From NCBI RefSeq assembly GCF_002775205.1, contig NC_036450.1, positions 24,888,288 through 24,952,287 of the forward strand: DNA of 64,000 bases, given 5' to 3'. The DNA comes from Xiphophorus maculatus. Taxonomy: Eukaryota > Chordata > Actinopteri > Cyprinodontiformes > Poeciliidae. The stretch's first letter is position 1. Each line of letters starts with the position of its first letter. Both the position numbers and the translations under genes were made by a program. Below are positions 10,800-21,403 of the stretch, one piece after another. Below the pieces are notes generated by a model. It saw only the letters and a list, made by a program, of their open reading frames with translations, did not search any database and had not been told where the DNA came from.

Positions 10800-11871
10800 A
10801 AAAAATTCCCTTCTCACCCACCGCGGGTGGTTCTTATCCTCTGAGCTCGGGTCCTCTACCAGAGGCCTGGGAGCTTGAGGGTTCTGCGCAGTATCTTGGC
10901 TGTGCCAAGGACTGCACATTTCTGGACTGAGATGTCTGATGTTGTTCCTGGGATCTGTTGTAGCCATTGGTCCAGTTTCGGGGTGACTGCCCCGAGGGCC
11001 CCGATGACCACAGGCACCACTGTGGTCTTCACCTTCCAGGTCCTCTCCAGTTCCTCCCTGAGGCCCTGGTATTTCTCTAGTTTCTCGTGCTCCTTTTTCC
11101 TGATGTTGCAGTCGCTTGGTATTGCTACATCTATCACAACGGCTTTCCTCTGTTGTTTATCCACTACGACAATGTCTGGTTGGTTCGCCATTACCATTTT
11201 GTCTGTCTGGATCTGGAAGTCCCACAGGATCTTAGCTCTGGCGTTCTCCGCCACCTTTGGGGGTGTTTCCCACTTTGATCTCGGGGTTTCCAGTCCATAT
11301 TCTGCACAGATGTTTCTGTACACTATGCCTGCAACTTGGTTATGTCGTTCCATGTACGCTTTCCCTGCCAGTATCTTGCACCCTGCTGTTATGTGCTGGA
11401 CTGTCTCAGGGGCCTCCTTGCACAACCTACACCTTGGGTCTTGTCTGGTGTGGTATATCTGGGCCTCTATTGCTCTGGTGTTTAGGGCCTGTTCCTGGGC
11501 GGCCAGGATGAGGGCCTCTGTGCTGTCCTTGAGTCCAGCTTTTTCCAGCCATTGGTAGGATTTACTGATATCAGCCACTTGGGTTATTTGCTGGTGGTAC
11601 ATCCCATGTAGGGGCTTGTCCTGCCATGATGGTATCTCTGGCACCTCAACCTCCGTTCCCTGTTGTCTGAGATATTCACTGAGCACATTGTCTGTTGAGG
11701 CTTTGTCCCTGATGTATTTATGGATCTTAGTTGTTTCGTCCTGGACTGTGGTTCTCACACTCACTAGTCCTCTGCCTCCTTCCTTGCGGCTCGTGTACAG
11801 TCTCAGGGTGCTGGATTTGGGATGGAATCCTCCATGCATTGTTAGTAGTTTTCTAGTCTTAATATCAGTGG

Positions 11872-11872
<1 letters not shown>
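10800..11872 (-). mobile_element. RLE-type LINE (R2/R4/Dong-like), 5'-truncated, left arm only
   Basis: The minus-strand frame from about 11,872 to 10,856 has the C-terminal parts of a restriction-like-endonuclease LINE: a C-x2-C-x7-H-x4-C knuckle (CRLCKEAPETVQHITAGC), then P-D followed by a second Asp (PDIVVVDKQQRKAVVIDVAIP) and a downstream KLEKYQGL. A short 3' UTR and A-run follow, then TA-rich DNA. Both ends sit in (TA)n, consistent with insertion into that repeat. The open frame upstream of 11,872 runs through (TA)n and is not protein-coding. The equivalent site in the right arm lacks this insertion. Confidence 0.78.
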
Positions 11873-11931
<59 letters not shown>

Positions 11932-12836
11932 GTATATATGTAGGGCAGTGGCTTAAATATGTCAGCAGATGCCACCAAAATGTTAGATTTGTTCTTTGAG
12001 TTGTGGAAGTTGGTAAAGTGTGTCCGTTGAAGAACACCGTACTTGGCGTCTGTTACGGTGCGCTGGCAGTACAACGGTCAGTATTTGCTGTTAATTATGA
12101 AGGTAAGCAATGCTGACCACCAGCTCCTCAATGTAGCCAAATGTTACTTTTAACGTCCAAGTAGTTAGTTTTCTATCGTTTTGTCTTTTTTTTAAATATA
12201 TGCTGTATCTGTTAAACAAAAAAAATAATAACTGCGTTAATGAGACTTATATTGACACGCAGTATTTGCTGTGAATTCTGAAGGCGAAGCCGCTGCGCTG
12301 TCAGTTGGTCCGAATAAACGGTCTGAACCACGATCTCAACCGCCGTGTGTGTCCGATTTCTGCCTCAAGTTTCCTTCCGACAACCACCACCACTAGGAGT
12401 ACTAGGTTTTTGATTTCTCCCCAGACTTACTGATACAGAGCCAAAAGACCCTGAGTCCAAACTGACGACTCTGATGGCTCAAATTAGCATTCTTCGTCAA
12501 TTGTAAATGTGGCCGTTGACCGTCAGGCCAGAAGGTAGGAGTGAATAGTCCATGTTGGGGGTGGGTATCTATGATACCTACAACTAGTCAGTTTAGTTTT
12601 GAAGCATACATGAAGTGTTTTGGAGAGATGTGACCTTTTGCAGCTGATCCATGATGTTGTGCTGCATTATCCAGGTCATTTTGCCAAATGTACATAGAGT
12701 TTGCAAAACATACAATCTGTTTCAAAAAATATGCAAAGGTTTTTCTAAAAGAAATTAGTAATGTCTCTCTTTGAAATAAAGCTAAGAGGGTATAAAATGA
12801 CAGTTTAGAAATAAACTAACCAAATTAATCTGATCA
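11873..12836. other. (TA)n tract, possible LTR remnant, and one copy of the 437-bp block
   Basis: A (TA)n run (11,873-11,928) is followed by sequence mirrored at 45,389-45,870, containing AATAAA at about 12,313 and LTR-like ends (TGTTACGG... to ...CCGACA, about 12,050-12,380) without a convincing target duplication. About 12,396-12,836 is the single left-arm copy of the 437-bp block that occurs twice at 43,503-43,939 and 44,952-45,388. No gene is supported. Confidence 0.5.
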
Positions 12837-12990
12837 TTATTATTTCTTCCCTTCTGTTTCTCTCATTAATATTTCTAATTAATACTGACTTTTGTACTTC
12901 ATATAATCTCTTTCCTTTCTTATTTTCATCCCACCTTTTTTTTTTTTTTGCCATTTTCCAATTTCTTTACTCTTCACAGTGAGAGCGAGA
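12837..12990 (-). pseudogene. Truncated LINE fragment at the inner inverted-repeat boundary
   Basis: Inverted copy of the first part of the LINE fragment at 2781-2949. Similarity stops at GATCAGATTAA, where the 437-bp block begins. The same breakpoint is at 43,513 in the right arm, so it predates the arm duplication. Confidence 0.7.
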
Positions 12991-14402
12991 AACATTTATA
13001 CCTGAGGCAAGTTCACCACTTATACCAAGTAAAGGGGTGATCCAAAAAAAAAGAACAAACAACAAACACTACTTACACAAACCTAATAAACGGTACCAAC
13101 ACATATTTACATGCCTGCAAATCATTAGAACTAACTAAGATCAATCAAAGAATAAATGTAACTTAAAACTCCTCAGCATATTATTCCCCCCTAACTGAAA
13201 GTGACATGCTGCAGGAGCTTTTTACCAGCACCTGCAGCACTTGTCTTCCTTTGCTGCTCCTGCCTGCTGAGGAGACACACCCAGAAAAAACTAGTACAGT
13301 TAGCCACTGTACTAGCCTAGCATAAAACCGCCACTTCCTGGACATACAATTATCACGTTTAAACAAGATACGTATCACGTCTAAGATAAGTATCACGCTA
13401 TAACGTGATAGCACTCAAAATATTTTTTTTCCTGTGTGATAGCAATGAGCTTCCATACAAATCAAACCAAAATTAATACTGTTCCATCTGAGGACAGTCG
13501 GGAATAAAATCCCACTTATGTTTTCCAGTATTTGGCTCATTTGTCTACACTGGGCCACACACATATATACAAGCATGAACAGCAGCACACGCCTAATAGG
13601 ATTAAAGATAAAAAAGTGTGTAACACCCCCAGCCCCAAATGAAGGATTGTGGCTTTACTGATGAACAGTGAGGTTTATTGGAAGTAAACCTTGAGTTTCA
13701 CTGTAATAGCTGTATGCACACACACACACACACACAAAGGACAGTGTAAGCTATAAAAACACAACCAGAACGTTTCAACTAAAAATAATGTTCACCTCTA
13801 AAAATATCAACTCTAATTCAAAACTATGCCCTAGTGTTTATATACAACAAATTCACAATTTCAACTGATTAAAAATTAGAACCGTCCTTATTTACAAAAC
13901 AAACATACCTTGTGCCTCTATCAAGGGGTTCGCTAATAACTAGACACATTTTAACACGCTGTTGTAACTTGTCTTCTGTTCCTTTCTGTCGTTAAGCTGC
14001 CATTCTACAACATATATAGAGCAAAATAAAAATAAAATAACATCAAATCAAAAACCGGACGTCATATGTTATACAAAATAAAATGAGATAAAGGAAAAAA
14101 GCGCTAAAGATGTCTAAATGAGAAACGGCCACAGTTTAACCTGAGTTCATCAAACACTTTTCCTCATCAAAAACGTCTTTAGATGAGGAAAACACTGTTG
14201 AGCAGATTTAATGGGAAACCAGGTGATTGTGTTTTGCACATTGTTAAGCCCATATCAATTACAGCCACATTGGCAGAAACTAGTCTAAATGGTTGGGAAA
14301 AGTTTCATGTGTCTTAATATGAACGAATTTATTTGGAAATGTTTTAATGGTTTGAAATATCTGCTTTACTAGAAGGTGGGAATCGCTTCAGAGCTTTTCC
14401 TG

Positions 14403-14509
14403 GTTACCATAGCAATAGCAACTAATGCGACACTTCTACCTAACTGATGATGTCATTAGGATCAAATGCTTTGTGTCATATGACATCAGCTCTGAAACCT
14501 CTTAAATAG
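14403..14509 (+). promoter_or_regulatory. Putative promoter of copy B: X-box, two CRE-like sites, TATA-like box
   Basis: X-box GTTACCATAGCAAT at 14,403-14,416 (6-2-6 layout of RFX sites), CRE-like TGATGTCA at 14,448-14,455 and its reverse complement TGACATCA at 14,481-14,488, then CTTAAATAG at 14,501-14,509. The ATG follows at 14,602. Identical in layout in all four gene copies. Confidence 0.58.
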
Positions 14510-14601
14510 TTTGTTACTTGTGTTCTAGTACCAGACGTGCAGAAAGTTTCAGTGGATTTATAGTGAATTTTACTCTTTGCATCGTGAGACAGAAACGGAA
14601 G

Positions 14602-16680
14602 ATGGATTCTCGTCAATTACCCAAGAGGATTATTCCTTTACTGAGGACAATGAAGACCCAACAAAATGAAGAACTCAACCGACCTTTGCGACTTCGAGAA
14701 CAGGAAGAATCTTTAGACACCTTTATTTCAAACTGGACTAAATACACAGAAGATGTAGACTCTGAAAGCAAAATGCCAGAAGGACTGCTGAGACAAAGAA
14801 CTCCCTACGGGTCCACAGCTAAATACAACGAGGTTTCTGGAAATGACAAACAGTTTAACAAGCCTTCGTCACGTAAAACGGAACAGGATTGTAAGAAGAT
14901 TGTTTATGATAATCTAGAGGAAATACAGCAGAAGGAGGCGGCCAATTACATTCTTTTGGAGAAAAAGCATCGTACAGAGAGGGCTAAGCAGCAGTTAATC
15001 CAGAAGTTACAAGAGGAACAAGAGAAGAAGAAGAAAGATGCAATGAGACAGTCTCTGACGGACACATGGGATGTTCAAATTAAATATAAAAAGCAGAAAG
15101 AGAAGGAAAAGGCTAAAATTGAAAGTCTCCAATTGGCTGCCATAATGGAAGCAGACAGGTTGTGTCAAATTGAGGAGATTGAGACGAGGAGACACAAGAA
15201 GGAGAAAGATAGACAATTCTTCAAACAGGACGAGACGGATCAATCTGAATCAGACTGCCCAAAACAATTGAGTGAAATGAGGCTTCCTGAAAAGTTGAAT
15301 TGTCTAGAGGATTGTAAGAAGGTTGTTTTTGAAAATCTGGATTATATAAAGAAGAAAGAAGCTGCCAACTTTGTTCTTTTGGATGAAAAGCGTTGCAAAG
15401 AGCGGGCCAAGCAGCAGCTACGCCAGAAGTTTGAAGAGGAACAAGAGAGGGAGAAGAAAGCCAATTTGAAAAAGTCTCTGACCGACACATTGGATGCTCA
15501 AATTGAAATTAAAGAACAGAAGAAGAAGGACAGAGCTGAAATTGCAAGGCAACAAATGGCTGCCATAATGCAGTCAGATAGACTGCATCAAAATGAAGAA
15601 ATGGAAATGAGGAGACAGAAGAAAGAGACAAGCCGGACATTTTTGAGACATAATGAGACTCAACTTAACAAAAAAGAGCAAAATAAATCTTTTGATGACA
15701 GTTTAGATTATATATTGAAGAAAGAAGCTGCTTGTGATTCTCTTTTACAGGAAAAGTCTTGTAACAAGATGGCCAAGGACGAGTTTGCCAAAATGTCACA
15801 TGAAGTACAGCAGCAGCAGAAAACTACAAAGCAACAACCTCTGGCTGATGAATTGGCTGCCAGACAGCAATACAAACAGTCAAAGAAGATTGAAACGGAC
15901 AGGACTGAAAGGGAAGGAGTTCTTCCTGGATATCGAGCTGAGGAAATTGGAGCCAGGAGACAGAAGAAGGAGGTTCAGCAGAACCTGAAGACACAGAACA
16001 ACGTCAGTGAACAAGGAAGAGATGTTCATTATGAATCAGTTGTTCTAGATAATGATAGTGACTGTGACATTGATGATAAGGACAGAAGTCGTGAAATACG
16101 TAAAAAAATCGTGTACGACCAACTGTCCCTTATAAAGAAAAAGGAAGATATGAAAAGGACTTTTATGGAGGATAAGATATTGAAAGAAACGAAACATCGG
16201 GAAGCTGCAGAGCAAAAGCATAAAAAACTGGCGAAAGAGAAAAAAGCTGCAGCTACCAAGTGTCTGACTGACTCATGGGATTACCAGATACGTCGTAAAC
16301 AGCAGGAGAAGAAGGAACTGCGTGAGGCTGAGAGGAAAGACATGCTGTCCTTAATTGAGTTGGAGAGAGTGTGTGGAGGCGAAAGTATTAAAAGAATCCA
16401 AATTGAGAAACGCAAACAGCCTGTTTATGACGACGTTAAGGAGACTCTGCCAGCAGCAAGACCAGGGAGAAGTTGCTCCAAGTCCCGTGAGGGAAGAACG
16501 ACGTTTTCTGACAAACATGTTGACGGAAAAACCAGCAAGGCTTGCAGACCTTCACTGGGTTGTCAGAAAGTTACCGATACCAAGCATGTCAGATTTCCCT
16601 CACTGAACTCCAAATCTGTGCACTTCTCTGAGAATTGCCAACAGACTTCTAAAAATGTAAAACTCCCATCCATTTCATAG
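14602..16680 (+). CDS. Ampliconic intronless coiled-coil protein, copy B
   Basis: A complete frame of 693 codons (692 residues) with no introns, starting at an ATG in strong context (AAGATGG). The protein is highly charged and helical. Four related segments can be aligned at about residues 97-208, 238-349, 360-461 (most diverged) and 500-610, each with a KK(I/V)V(Y/F)(D/E)xL...KKE start and a later (L)TDxxDxQI motif. The C-terminal 80 residues are basic and low-complexity. There is no signal peptide or membrane segment. The look resembles trichohyalin/plectin-homology axonemal proteins, but I cannot assign a named family. Copy B has the most private changes (Met in RTMKT, Gln in IQQKE, His in KKHRTE, Leu in DKILK). 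A possible AATAAA lies at 17,363. Confidence 0.88.
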   Translation: MDSRQLPKRIIPLLRTMKTQQNEELNRPLRLREQEESLDTFISNWTKYTEDVDSESKMPEGLLRQRTPYGSTAKYNEVSGNDKQFNKPSSRKTEQDCKKIVYDNLEEIQQKEAANYILLEKKHRTERAKQQLIQKLQEEQEKKKKDAMRQSLTDTWDVQIKYKKQKEKEKAKIESLQLAAIMEADRLCQIEEIETRRHKKEKDRQFFKQDETDQSESDCPKQLSEMRLPEKLNCLEDCKKVVFENLDYIKKKEAANFVLLDEKRCKERAKQQLRQKFEEEQEREKKANLKKSLTDTLDAQIEIKEQKKKDRAEIARQQMAAIMQSDRLHQNEEMEMRRQKKETSRTFLRHNETQLNKKEQNKSFDDSLDYILKKEAACDSLLQEKSCNKMAKDEFAKMSHEVQQQQKTTKQQPLADELAARQQYKQSKKIETDRTEREGVLPGYRAEEIGARRQKKEVQQNLKTQNNVSEQGRDVHYESVVLDNDSDCDIDDKDRSREIRKKIVYDQLSLIKKKEDMKRTFMEDKILKETKHREAAEQKHKKLAKEKKAAATKCLTDSWDYQIRRKQQEKKELREAERKDMLSLIELERVCGGESIKRIQIEKRKQPVYDDVKETLPAARPGRSCSKSREGRTTFSDKHVDGKTSKACRPSLGCQKVTDTKHVRFPSLNSKSVHFSENCQQTSKNVKLPSIS

Positions 16681-17504
16681 TCAAATGAAGAACTGTTTCT
16701 CAGCTGGACAAGGAATGAGATGGGATGTGAAAACAGCAGCTTTCACTTCTCGTTTACATAACATCTTTGTAAGATTGTCTGTTAGCTACGTCAGACATAT
16801 GAGGCCTTAGCTTTGAAGGTATAGCACAAATCATTTTAACAAAAGGTTTTCTCTGGGTGCTCCAGTTTTCCAAAAAAAACGAGAGAGACAGTGAGAGACT
16901 AATCCTACTTCAAATATACGTTTTCTCTTGGTGCTCCAGTTTCTCTAAAAACACAAGTGACAGACAGACATTGTAATTTGCTCTCTTAGGAAAATCAACT
17001 AATCTTGTTGAAACACAAGTTTTCTCCGGGTGCTCCGGTTTCTCTACAAACACAAATGACAGTCAGACAGACAGACAGACACACATTGTCTCTACAAACA
17101 TGATGCTACATAGGTTAGCTAGCTATAAATAGATAGGTCTATCAATAGGTAGGCAGGTAGAAACATAGATCTATCAGTAACACTTTATTTGACAGACTGT
17201 GCATAAGACTGACATGACATCATAAACATGACATAACATCTGTCATGAACATGAAGGAGTCTTTATGAATATTTATGACTGTTGTCATGAAGTGTCATTC
17301 GGTAAATAATTACATTTTAAGGCGAAGCTGCATTAAAAGTGCCAACTTTGCATTATTTTGAAAATAAAGTGACATTAATGCAAGATTGGCACTTTTAATG
17401 GACTTTCACTGCAACATTTAGAGCAACTTTGCATTAAAAATGTCATAATAATGACATTAAAAGTCATTATCTGTCTTTTAATAGTATTCAATTGGAGTGA
17501 TGTA
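16681..17504. other. 3' flank of copy B with a dispersed repeat
   Basis: Shared with the 3' flanks of C and, to 60,241, D. It contains a local repetition of TTTTCTCNGGGTGCTCCAGTTT at three places (about 16,846, 16,918, 17,018), short CAGA runs, and from about 17,178 a dispersed fish repeat starting AGTAACACTTTATTTGACAG. An inverted pair around 17,334-17,400 (ATTAAAAGTGCCAA with its complement) is present. Confidence 0.55.
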
Positions 17505-17804
17505 TACTGTATATACAGTATATATATATATAATGACGACATTAAAAGTGTCATTATTATGACACATTATTAATTATGACATTAAAAGTGTCATTATTAT
17601 GACACTTTTAATGTCATAATTAATAATGTGAGGCCTTTAAATTATGACAATTAGAATTAAAAGGCCTCACACCTTATATATATTAAGTCATATATTAATT
17701 TATATATATATATATATATGTTATATATGTCATTATTATGACACTTTTAATGTCATCATTAAAAGTGTGAGGCCTTTTAATTATGACAATTAAGCTATAT
17801 ATTA

Positions 17805-17873
<69 letters not shown>

Positions 17874-17960
17874 GATGATTATGACATAAAAATTAAATTA
17901 AAAGGCCTCACACCTTATATATATTAAGTTACATATTAATATTATATAGATATATAAATA
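17505..17960. repeat. Nested AT-rich inverted-repeat elements at the left inner junction
   Basis: Several overlapping copies of the GTGAGGCCTTTTAAT / ATTAAAAGGCCTCAC modules with TA-rich runs (long one at about 17,812-17,868). Homology to the right arm ends at about 17,688, at ATATATTAAGT, the terminus of one module. The remainder belongs to the spacer side. Confidence 0.75.
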
Positions 17961-20812
17961 TCAGCCAATATCTTTTCATGGGTCTTAGCCTTACTGGGGG
18001 CTAAGCACCCCTAAAAGTCAGATCCTAGATTCGCCCCTGTTCTTAATCTTTCTTTTCTCTGCCCCGGAAGAGTGAGTCCTTCGGTGTTTGGATGCGATAC
18101 GCACCTCACATTGCTCGGCAGCTCATACAGCGTGACCTTCCGTAGCCACCAGGGGGCCTCAAAGAGCAATTTCTTCATGGAAAAGCAGCATGAGTTACAA
18201 TTTACAAGTTCACCACAAGATGTCACTGTCTGGCAGCATAAATTCATTTGATATGTTGATGGTAGTTTGTCCTGTATTTTTACTGTCAATGATCACCTTA
18301 TTAGATTCATCTCTCTTTTTTTAAAACCATTCTGCACTGGCTTTTGTCTTCAAAACTGTCCCAATGGTATAAATTCCAAAAGGTGTCTAATTTGGCACTC
18401 TAAAAGGGTAGAGTGCCTTCTCTGGGTCAGGGGTGGGGGTGTCCTGCCCCAAGTGGAGGTTCATTTGTACAAGAGTACAAGCAAGCTTCTTGTAGACACA
18501 CTTTCACTTCCTCTGAATATCAGAAACATATTCAGAGAAGTCATGATGCACCCTGTATGGGTTGTAAAATTCAAACGACTTAGAACAATATTAAGTTAAT
18601 GTTTTCAAATGAATCCACAGCACAAAAAATGTTCACTCCTTAAAGGTCAAGCTTAAAGTTCATGATTTAGTTTTCCATCCAATGCTCTTCAACTTTGAGC
18701 TATTAAACCAAAGCAGAATGAGAGAACCAAATGCCTATTATCTTTGCATAATAGGAAGAGAAAGAGGCATATGAAGAATTACTGTGTCTATTGTGACAAA
18801 CATGGACATCGAGATGACCAATATTTAGAGCTTTGTGTGTTGCGGACAGCAGGTACAGATATGAATACTCTTAACTATTATCAGAACCTCATCAGTGGAT
18901 TTCAGCTTAACATGTTTTCAAATCTTCTTAGGCATATTGTGAGAGAATCACCAGTGTCAGGAAATGCTACAGAAATGCCTTCATCTGCAGAGGCGACCAT
19001 GTTGACGCGCCGTAAGCCTACAGATTCACAGAACTAGCTGAGTTTATGTTTAGGCTGAAACTATGAGAAAAGAGAGTCTTCCATGACAATTATGCAACAT
19101 GTTTGGCTCACCGCCCTCTTCTTCTACAATGCATAGGAGTTCCACTTCTTCATAAATAAAAAATAATAATTTTCTGCGCATTTACATCCATCGACTGACA
19201 TCATGTCCTGCTTAAAACGGGAGAAAATCAGATTCTCACTTCAACAGAAAGAGTGTCAATTTGAGAAGGGTTGTTCAACCTTTCCTCCAACTATCCCAGT
19301 CTCTTTGGCCTTCAACAAGTATGGAATCGTAAAAAAAATGAATAACCAATAAAAAGAGCAAGGTACAAAATAGTGAATACAAGGTTGTAAAACTAACTGG
19401 CTCAAGTGAACCATCATCAGTCTGTTTACTCCTGGATGCAGAAGTTAAGTCACCATACAAAGTCAAATTTCTCCAGTTAAGCTTCTACTGCCGTAATTTT
19501 AGTTTACATGTTTTATTTTGTATTATTCATATTTTTTGTGATTTTGACTCTTATTTTGAGAAGCTTAAGTAGGAAGTGGATTGAATCCAGCATGTTCGCT
19601 GGGGCACCAGAAAGAAGATGCACGTGGTATGAAAGCATGACGTTAGCAAGTGGCTGTAAAGTAATTTAAGTTTAAAGAATTCATTTAATAACCTCATTTC
19701 TACCTCAAAAGAAGGGTCAGCCGGCGAGGTATGTTTATATGTATTTATATCATTTTTTATGTCGTTATTGTACTTATGACACCATCTCACTTAAGTTTAT
19801 GGTGTATTTTAGTTCGCCGGTGGTGTTGGTGTCAAGTGGAACAAACGTGGAGTTATAACAAAAGCAACTTTAAAGATTTGCATTTAAGCTGACTTCACAC
19901 CAGCAGTTCAATGAACTCTTTATTGCCATTAAGAAGAAGAGGTGGAAGTGATATAAACAATCATTGTTGAGAATGGATGGATGGATTGTTATGTAACAAG
20001 TTGAGAAACTGTCAGGCATTTTGTTTTGGAGAAGATGAACTACATGTTGATTGATATTCAGTGTTAGTCTGGTCATCTTGTTTTTTAAAACGTTTTGCTG
20101 AGACTCTGTCAGCCTTTACTGTACAGCACTTAAGACATAAGTGTCTTAAGGTTTCAACAAATGGCTTGAAACCGGGAACTGAAACCAAGGTCAACCGTGT
20201 TGAGGATTACAACCTCTGTCCATGGTGTGCACACGCTTTTCCAGTTGCCACCCAGCAGCCCTCTGGCTAGCTCGTTTAAGAGTTCATGGTGTGCACAGAT
20301 GTGAGGGAAACAGAAGAACAGATCAGTAACAAGCAATGTGCCTTTAGTTTTTCATACCGTGGAATTTCATAAGACCAAAAGCCGAACGAACAGGGAGTCA
20401 AGCAGTTTTTACATGTATCTGCTCGCAGTGACATTCCTGACACGCTCATGAAACCTGAACATTGAAATACTTCTTTCTTGTTTTACACAAGAGCGTGTAA
20501 CGAGAAGCTCATGAGGGTGAAATGAAGGTTGCTTTAAATCTGGGCCACAGAGATGCAGACAGGTACAAACAAGAAAAACACAAGGAAAACCTTATACAAG
20601 GGTTTTATTAAGTCAGAAGTCTATACACTGAAATGCAATTTAACTTAAATACACTATGAGTTAATACTGCAAATCATCGCATCATTCATATTTGTAATAA
20701 TTCGAATGTAAAGCAAGATTGCAAAAGTGATTAATTGTGTTCGTTTTATGCTCAAAAACACATCAGTGCCGCAGTTTAACATGGACTGAATGAGAAGGAA
20801 TTTGAAGAGGAC
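17961..20812. other. Spacer, no supported gene
   Basis: A short repeat-like stretch (GCTAAGCACCCCTAAAAG, near 18,000) is followed by AT-rich sequence. The 97-codon open frame at 18,744-19,037 has a C-x2-C-x4-H cluster but no recognisable homology and no promoter or splice support. Nothing else stands out. Confidence 0.5.
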
Positions 20813-20823
20813 GGTATGTCACT

Positions 20824-21273
20824 CATCTATGGTCATGAGCTTTGGGTCATGACCGAAAGAACGAGATCGCGGATACAAGCGGCCGAAATGAGTTTTCTCC
20901 GTAGGGTGGCTGGGCTCTCCCTTAGAGATAGGGTGAGAAGCTCAGTCATCCGGGAGGGACTCAGAGTAGAGCCGCTGCTCCTTCACATCGAGAGGAGCCA
21001 GTTGAGGTGGCTCGGGCATCTGGTCAGGATGCCTCCTGGACGCCTCCCTGGTGAGGTGTTCCGGGCACGTCCCACCGGGAGGAGGCCCCGGGGAAGACCC
21101 AGGACACGCTGGAGGGACTATGTCTCTCGGCTGGCCTGGGAACGCCTCGGGATTCCCCCGGAGGAGCTAGAAGAAGTGGCTGGGGAGAGGGAAGTCTGGG
21201 CCTCCCTTCTGAAGCTGCTACCCCCCGCGACCCGACCTCGGATAAGCGGAAGAAGATGGATGGATGGATGGAT
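20824..21273 (+). mobile_element. 5'-truncated RTE/Rex-like LINE with target site duplication
   Basis: Encodes the familiar C-terminus of a fish LINE ORF2 (YGHELWVMTERTRSRIQAAE, RWLGHLVRMPPGRLPGEVF, RRPRGRPRTRWRDY). It ends in a (GGAT)n tail. An 11-bp duplication GGTATGTCACT flanks it exactly (20,813-20,823 and 21,274-21,284), proving the insertion boundaries. Strongly 5'-truncated, so not autonomous. Confidence 0.88.
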
Positions 21274-21403
21274 GGTATGTCACTTTAACAGGATGGACCT
21301 TTACTTTGGAATGGCCTGCTGGACATCGTCATGGGTGAAAAATGAGCAGGCTGTCTGTTTGGTACAACATCCCTTCATACACATTTTTTTTTTGAAGTCA
21401 CAT

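Larger units (their letters stand above)
1..17688. repeat. Left arm of the large inverted repeat (palindrome)
   Basis: Read in reverse complement, this segment follows the same order as 38,686-60,241: gene A matches gene D and gene B matches gene C, with the same piggyBac, minisatellite, 441-bp repeat and LINE fragment between them. Coding parts differ by only a few bases. The inner end lies at about 17,688, where the B 3' flank stops matching the C 3' flank inside an AT-rich inverted-repeat element. The outer end is beyond the window. The arm contains a second, smaller inverted repeat (1-2,949 against 12,837 onward). Boundaries were placed by eye. Confidence 0.93.

Noticed and set aside
11873-12074. 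Frames with long Ile/Tyr alternation
   Set aside because: Translation of (TA)n microsatellite.
12050-12380. Solo-LTR-like segment with TG...CA ends and AATAAA
   Set aside because: No matching target duplication and the mirror copy gives no empty site; kept only as a remark.
14518-14601. 28-codon N-terminal extension of the coiled-coil protein
   Set aside because: The extension begins without ATG and lies in the presumed 5' UTR just after the TATA-like box; the ATG at 14,602 has strong context.
18744-19037. 97-codon frame with a Cys/His cluster
   Set aside because: Spacing does not fit a known zinc knuckle and nothing around it supports a gene.
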